Below, one piece after another: positions 8,701 through 11,105 of a DNA stretch of 11,105 nt. Origin of the DNA: Nitrospirota bacterium (GTDB lineage: Bacteria > Nitrospirota > Nitrospiria > Nitrospirales > UBA8639); assembly GCA_029865515.1 (NCBI GenBank), contig JAOUGQ010000090.1:1-11105 (forward strand), read 5' to 3'. Numbering within the stretch: the stretch's first letter is position 1; every line of letters begins with the position of its first letter. The position numbers were made by a program, and so were the translations under genes. The notes beneath the pieces were generated by a model. The model was not told the DNA's origin, made no database searches, and saw only the letters and a list, made by a program, of their open reading frames with translations.

Positions 8701-9327
8701 GCTATATGTCCCATCCAACGCCCCTGGAGTTAACCCGAAAAGCCCGGCAACTTCATCGGACCAGATAATGTGATTAGTTGGGATATGCCAGTCCCAAATC
8801 CCCATATTGCCGCCCTTCAAGGCCAGTCGGAGACGATATTCACTTTCCGAAAGAAGCGTTTGCGTGCGTTGCTGTTCAAGCTGGCGCTTGGCCTCACTCA
8901 AAGTGAGTGCCTGTTCCGCTTCAACGGCCTTTAGAGTCAGATTTTTAGCTGCCACCGCGCGGTGCACTATCTGGATAATCTCTTGCTTGTCGTACGGTTT
9001 CATCAGGTGGGCAAACGCGTGATGTTGAAGCGTGGCGATTTTTTCCTTTTGGTCGCCATGCGCGGTGAGTATGATCACCGGAAGGGTTTCGTCTTGTGCA
9101 TGAAGCCGTTGAAGGACCGTCAGTCCATCGAGGTCCGGAAGGCCTAAATCCAGAATAACGGCACTATAGGAATGAGTGGAGGACACACGACGCAGGGCAG
9201 CATTTCCGGTCTCAACCGCTTCCACCTGATAGCCTTCGTTTCCCAGTTGATCGCCGAGAGCCAGACTAATATCCGTCTCATCATCCACAATGAGAATAGT
9301 GGGTGGGGTCGTCTTGGTGGCCTCCAT
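5767..9327 (-). CDS. Hybrid sensor histidine kinase, receiver-5xPAS-HisKA-HATPase-receiver
   Basis: This 1186-residue soluble hybrid kinase senses signals through PAS domains and feeds a phosphorelay. The order, by residue, is as follows. A receiver covers about 9-125 with acidic pair Asp15-Asp16, phospho-acceptor Asp60, Thr88 and Lys110. Five PAS/PAC units lie at about 161-281, 289-408, 417-532, 541-661 and 670-790, most ending in a D-I-T-x-R-K type PAC signature. HisKA has phospho-His813 in GGIAHDFNN. The HATPase has the N box at about 921-927 (NLCANAE), DTGAGM at 969-974, FDPFFTTK at 983-990 and GTGMGL from 995. A C-terminal receiver has Glu1060-Asp1061, acceptor Asp1106, Thr1134 and Lys1156. 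All catalytic residues are present, so it should be active. There is no membrane segment in the chosen protein and no HPt or output domain. I chose the ATG at 9325-9327 because a purine-rich ribosome site precedes it and because the longer frame's ATG at 9396 overlaps the promoter -10 box. No partner response regulator is adjacent. Confidence 0.93.
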   Translation of the reverse strand: MEATKTTPPTILIVDDETDISLALGDQLGNEGYQVEAVETGNAALRRVSSTHSYSAVILDLGLPDLDGLTVLQRLHAQDETLPVIILTAHGDQKEKIATLQHHAFAHLMKPYDKQEIIQIVHRAVAAKNLTLKAVEAEQALTLSEAKRQLEQQRTQTLLSESEYRLRLALKGGNMGIWDWHIPTNHIIWSDEVAGLFGLTPGALDGTYSAYVNCIHPEDRSMMEEAVRRTLENEAPFEIEHRVIWPTGEVRWLACKGQVVKDRQGCPQRMLGTVQDITPRKQTEIKLCDSQMFLTSIVENLPHMIFVKDAKDLRFLLFNKAGEDLLGYPRDTMIGKTDYDFFPTPEADFFTSNDRKVLSGRKLLDIPEEFIQTNTLGTRSLHTKKIPLLDAHGDPLYLLGISEDITERKKAELERDERELLLRLMLETGAGCVKRVAADGTVLYMNSAGLEFIEAEETDVVGRSVFDLVVPEHRAAFTRMHQEVIQGRKRTLEFQVQGFKGVRRWLETYAVPFRNPLTKEVEHLAISHDITERKEAEDVIRKGERKFRAIYEQAPTGIAILDSLSGQFTQINKKYCDIVGYSQEEMLHRTFRDITHPDDLQADLDRMRHLLAEEVSSFQMEKRYIRKNGEVIWVHLTCVPLWLEPTDPRLHIAMVEDITLRKQGEKDLQESKEWFRLLAEAIPQQVWTANSDGLLDYVNKRVVEYFQRPFEDIIGRGWQKLLHPDDLPVCLTRWAEALETKKPYEIEFRLRRGRDQVYRWHLGRALPIFNQEGQVVKWFGTNTDITQLKELENQVRQSQKMEAIGTLAGGIAHDFNNILMGVVGYTELAKQKAGANEAVKRNLDEVLVAGQRAKELVRQILAFSRQAEQERQPIELQLVVKEVCKFLRATLPATIEIRQNFTERPTIILGDPIQMHQVVMNLCANAEYAMRESGGLLELKLEHVAGEPDGIGTHPDLKGGSYVRLTVRDTGAGMPPEVARRIFDPFFTTKGVGEGTGMGLAVVHGIVISHGGVIQVESEPGQGTTFRVYFPAAEAESVQGENHPFQQEFFMGRGNILFVEDEEPLARLGKEALRGLGYEVMVHTSSVEALEVFRSNPFRFDAVVTDQTMPNITGEALAREMLQIRPDVPVILCTGFSHAITPEQAKAIGIRAFLFKPLLIKDLGRALREVLHLDIEPPPPKTPDPS

Positions 9328-9331
9328 ATTT

Positions 9332-9342
9332 TCCCTTTTCCT
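9332..9342 (-). promoter_or_regulatory. Ribosome binding site of the hybrid kinase gene
   Basis: The minus strand carries a purine tract, AGGAAAAGGGA, ending 4 nt before the ATG at 9327. The in-frame ATG at 9345 sits just upstream of this tract and has only a distant GGAAG, so the 9327 start is preferred; an 1192-residue form from 9345 cannot be excluded. Confidence 0.6.
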
Positions 9343-9394
9343 CATCAGAAAAGCACTTCCACACACAAAAGGCCATAGCAGGAATAATAAGTGC

Positions 9395-9422
9395 ATTGTA
9401 ATCCTTTTGGCTTAATGTTCAA
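9395..9422 (-). promoter_or_regulatory. Sigma70-like promoter of the hybrid kinase gene
   Basis: On the minus strand TTGAAC (9417-9422) and TACAAT (9395-9400) are separated by 16 nt. The -35 matches at 4 of 6 positions and the -10 at 5 of 6. Transcription from about 9388 would give a leader of about 60 nt before the ATG at 9327. This is the best promoter match I found in the window. Confidence 0.5.
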
Positions 9423-9797
9423 ATAGGGAAACCCTTTTCGGCATATCCTGGGCATTTTTCTTCCTACCCGAATCGCTGGCATGCTCGTCATTTCGACATA
9501 ACGAGGGTACATAGAGCAGCACAGAGGATCTTTGGCAAGGAGCATCTGTTCGGCAGATCGCGGGGAAATTTAAGAGACAAGCAATGGTCATAGAGGACCA
9601 ACTTGCCGATGAAGGTGGAACTCTTTGCCCAGCGACCAGACCTCACTTTCGGCTTCACACACTTGTTCTCAGCTTTTTGGAGAGTTTTGCCCCGCTTTGT
9701 GTACGGCACAAAACTTGAGAAGACTTCATACGTCTTTTGGGAATAGAGGACTTTGCCATGCATGAGCCGAGGGCAACATGAAGACGCGGGTGACTAG
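9423..9797. other. Intergenic region upstream of the channel gene, unexplained
   Basis: No gene is recognisable in these 375 bp, yet coding-like frames occur on both strands. The minus strand has a 91-codon frame (9488-9763) that is Lys- and Cys-rich. The plus strand has a 45-codon frame (9609-9746) rich in aromatic residues. They overlap, so at most one is real. Neither has a good ribosome site and I recognise neither product. A hairpin is possible at 9719-9739 (AGAAGAC and GTCTTTT around a 7-nt loop, one G-T pair). I found no convincing promoter for the downstream plus-strand gene, which must start somewhere here if it is not read from further away. The region could hold a decayed gene or a small RNA. 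Confidence 0.35.
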
Positions 9798-11024
9798 GTG
9801 AATACCCCTTCGGTTCTGTGGGAATTTTTAAGCCGTGACGTGGCCTTCCTGGGAGGGCCGCACAGCCCTATGCTGAGTTGGCTGGGATCCTGTGGGATCG
9901 TGCTCTTTTTTGTGTGGCAGGTCCTCAAATTAAAAAAAGAGACCACGTCGGTTCAGCAGGCGTTCGATGGAGTGCGCCCAATGTTAACCGCTCTCGCTAA
10001 AGAGCGCGGGGAAATTGATCGGGACCGATTTACTCATCACCCCGGGACAAGGTCCACAACTCACACTAGCCGGACGCCCTCCTCCTCCACGCGAATTGAC
10101 TGCGACGACATCCAAACACTCAATTCGGGGATGCAACGGGAACCCATGTTTGCCGGCCCATGGGCACAATACCGGATGACGCTGATTCTGGAGCAGGTTC
10201 CCTGGTTTGTGGAACCGCGTATTTTCAGCACGAGGCGTGCCGCTGAGGTGTTTACGCAGGAAGCCCTCATGGCTAACCATGTGAATCTGGCCTTCTATCG
10301 TCAATTTCCTTCATTGGTCACTGGCATCGGGTTGCTCTTGACCTTTCTCGCCTTGTTTATCGGCCTCGGAAAGCTTCATGCCGAGGGCAGTGAGATTGTG
10401 GGAATTCAGGGTCTGATTAACGGACTCGCCGGGAAATTCCTGACCTCGATCGTCGGGCTCATTGTCGCGAATGTATTCACGTTCCTTGAAAAACCCACGC
10501 TATCCAGGCTTATAAAAGCTCATCACACGTTCCTCGGTCTCATCGACCAACTGTTCCCCAGAAAAACCATGGAACAGATGTTAGAACAACTCACGGCAAT
10601 GCAGGGCGGACAATCGAAGGACGGATCAATCTCCGGCATGGAAATTCGGGAACACACTGGAGGATGGGGGACAAACGGTCTTGCCGCCCCAACCGCCAAT
10701 TTGACTGCGGCGATTCAGTCCTTGACCAAATTGCAGCAGGATGAGCATGCCGAGACACGACGAACGGCGACGAAACTTCCCTATATTATCAAAGAAGAGC
10801 TTCATGGCCCTCTGAACGAATTAACTAATGCCATTCATGCCCTCACCAGGTTATTGAAAGATGCCCCAAGCAACTCCGTTGGGATGGAGCCCCCTTTTGA
10901 TGACCGCTCCGTCTTGTGGAAGACCTCGGCCTATCCCCGGACTTCTTCCCATATCAATTTCTTCGAGAGAATCAGCTCTTGGCCAAAACGATCGTGGCTT
11001 TCCAGGCCACGGCGTACAGGATAA
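9798..11024 (+). CDS. MotA/TolQ/ExbB-family proton channel subunit, ZorA-like
   Basis: This 408-residue inner-membrane protein looks like the channel subunit of an ion-driven motor. Three membrane helices are visible: about 24-44, about 171-192 and about 211-230. The last two are the family core: FPSLVTGIGLLLTF followed by IGL, then a short loop, then GLAGKFLTSIVGL. Thr182 and Ser217 fall where the family keeps polar residues lining the ion path. Between helices 1 and 2 is a cytoplasmic stretch with a Thr/Ser/Arg-rich linker (about 78-100) and a PWAQYRMTL segment like the W-x-x-Y/F region of ZorA-type proteins. A cytoplasmic tail of about 175 residues follows helix 3, with amphipathic helices at about 300-355. 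At 408 residues it exceeds TolQ/ExbB (about 230-250) but is shorter than E. coli ZorA. GTG 9798 is the first possible start (TAG just before); ATG 9870 is an alternative with GGGAGG 13 nt upstream, but would begin right at helix 1. The partner gene follows after 8 bp. Whether this is Zorya or another ExbB-type system is open. Confidence 0.8.
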   Translation: MNTPSVLWEFLSRDVAFLGGPHSPMLSWLGSCGIVLFFVWQVLKLKKETTSVQQAFDGVRPMLTALAKERGEIDRDRFTHHPGTRSTTHTSRTPSSSTRIDCDDIQTLNSGMQREPMFAGPWAQYRMTLILEQVPWFVEPRIFSTRRAAEVFTQEALMANHVNLAFYRQFPSLVTGIGLLLTFLALFIGLGKLHAEGSEIVGIQGLINGLAGKFLTSIVGLIVANVFTFLEKPTLSRLIKAHHTFLGLIDQLFPRKTMEQMLEQLTAMQGGQSKDGSISGMEIREHTGGWGTNGLAAPTANLTAAIQSLTKLQQDEHAETRRTATKLPYIIKEELHGPLNELTNAIHALTRLLKDAPSNSVGMEPPFDDRSVLWKTSAYPRTSSHINFFERISSWPKRSWLSRPRRTG

Positions 11025-11032
11025 GTTGCACG

Positions 11033-11105
11033 ATGGATCACGGACCCTCCAGCTCTCCCACCACCGCCGGCGTCATCGATCTCATGACTTCGCTGGCCAT
11101 GATCT
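11033..11105 (+). CDS. MotB/ExbD/ZorB-type partner subunit, N-terminal fragment (3' truncated by window edge)
   Basis: Only 24 codons are in the window. They read as a short polar N-terminus and then GVIDLMTSLAMI, the start of a single transmembrane helix. Asp16 sits early in that helix, as does the proton-carrying Asp of MotB, ExbD and ZorB. The DLMTSL context resembles OmpA-domain motor subunits more than ExbD. The ATG at 11033 has AGGA 11 nt upstream and lies 8 bp after the channel gene's stop, so the two are probably co-transcribed and translated together, matching the fixed gene order of motA-motB, exbB-exbD and zorA-zorB. The frame is open upstream to 10904, so an earlier start (for example GTG 10916 or TTG 10979) is possible. 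Identification rests on a short stretch plus context. Confidence 0.6.
   Translation, partial: MDHGPSSSPTTAGVIDLMTSLAMI

Noticed and set aside
9345..9545. A 66-codon minus-strand frame upstream of the kinase
   Set aside because: It runs across the kinase promoter and has no ribosome site or recognisable family.
10020..10120. A frameshift pair in the Thr/Ser/Arg-rich linker of the channel subunit
   Set aside because: Another frame also reads plausibly here, but the original frame is open throughout and resumes a family-like segment (PWAQYRMTL). A disordered linker explains the composition without two compensating shifts.

Overview
The window reads as an ordinary stretch of a bacterial chromosome from a free-living Gram-negative with rich signalling. 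The mix of a DUF3391/HD-GYP protein, a large multi-PAS hybrid kinase and a ligase-ACP-acyltransferase fusion, with moderate GC, would suit a Nitrospirota (Nitrospira-like) genome. That placement is an impression from gene style, not a measurement. I see no tRNA, rRNA, CRISPR array, insertion sequence or phage gene.

Layout. (1) 1-1052 (+): the C-terminal part of a GTPase/DUF3482-type protein whose G-domain start lies before the window. (2) 1107-2516 (-), convergent with it: a c-di-GMP phosphodiesterase-like protein (DUF3391 plus HD-GYP). (3) A 413-bp divergent intergenic region. (4) 2930-5635 (+): a 901-residue fusion of an acyl-adenylating ligase, an acyl-carrier domain and a PlsC-type acyltransferase, which looks like a one-protein path from free fatty acid to acylated lipid. 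(5) 5767-9327 (-), convergent: a hybrid histidine kinase with a receiver, five PAS domains, HisKA, HATPase and a second receiver, preceded by a recognisable sigma70-like promoter. (6) A 470-bp gap between this kinase start and the next gene, mostly unexplained. (7) 9798-11024 (+): a MotA/TolQ/ExbB-family channel subunit with a long cytoplasmic tail. (8) From 11033 to the window edge (+): the first codons of its partner, carrying the Asp-containing start of a MotB/ExbD/ZorB-type transmembrane helix.

The most interesting part is the right edge. The channel subunit and its partner are arranged as in ZorA/ZorB, the proton-driven motor of the Zorya anti-phage systems. The same architecture also occurs in other ExbB/ExbD- and MotA/MotB-like pairs, and the effector genes that would settle the matter (zorC/zorD or zorE) lie outside the window. 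The other genes look like single-gene units for signalling (c-di-GMP, phosphorelay), lipid metabolism and a GTPase of unknown role. Nothing in the sequence ties them into one pathway.
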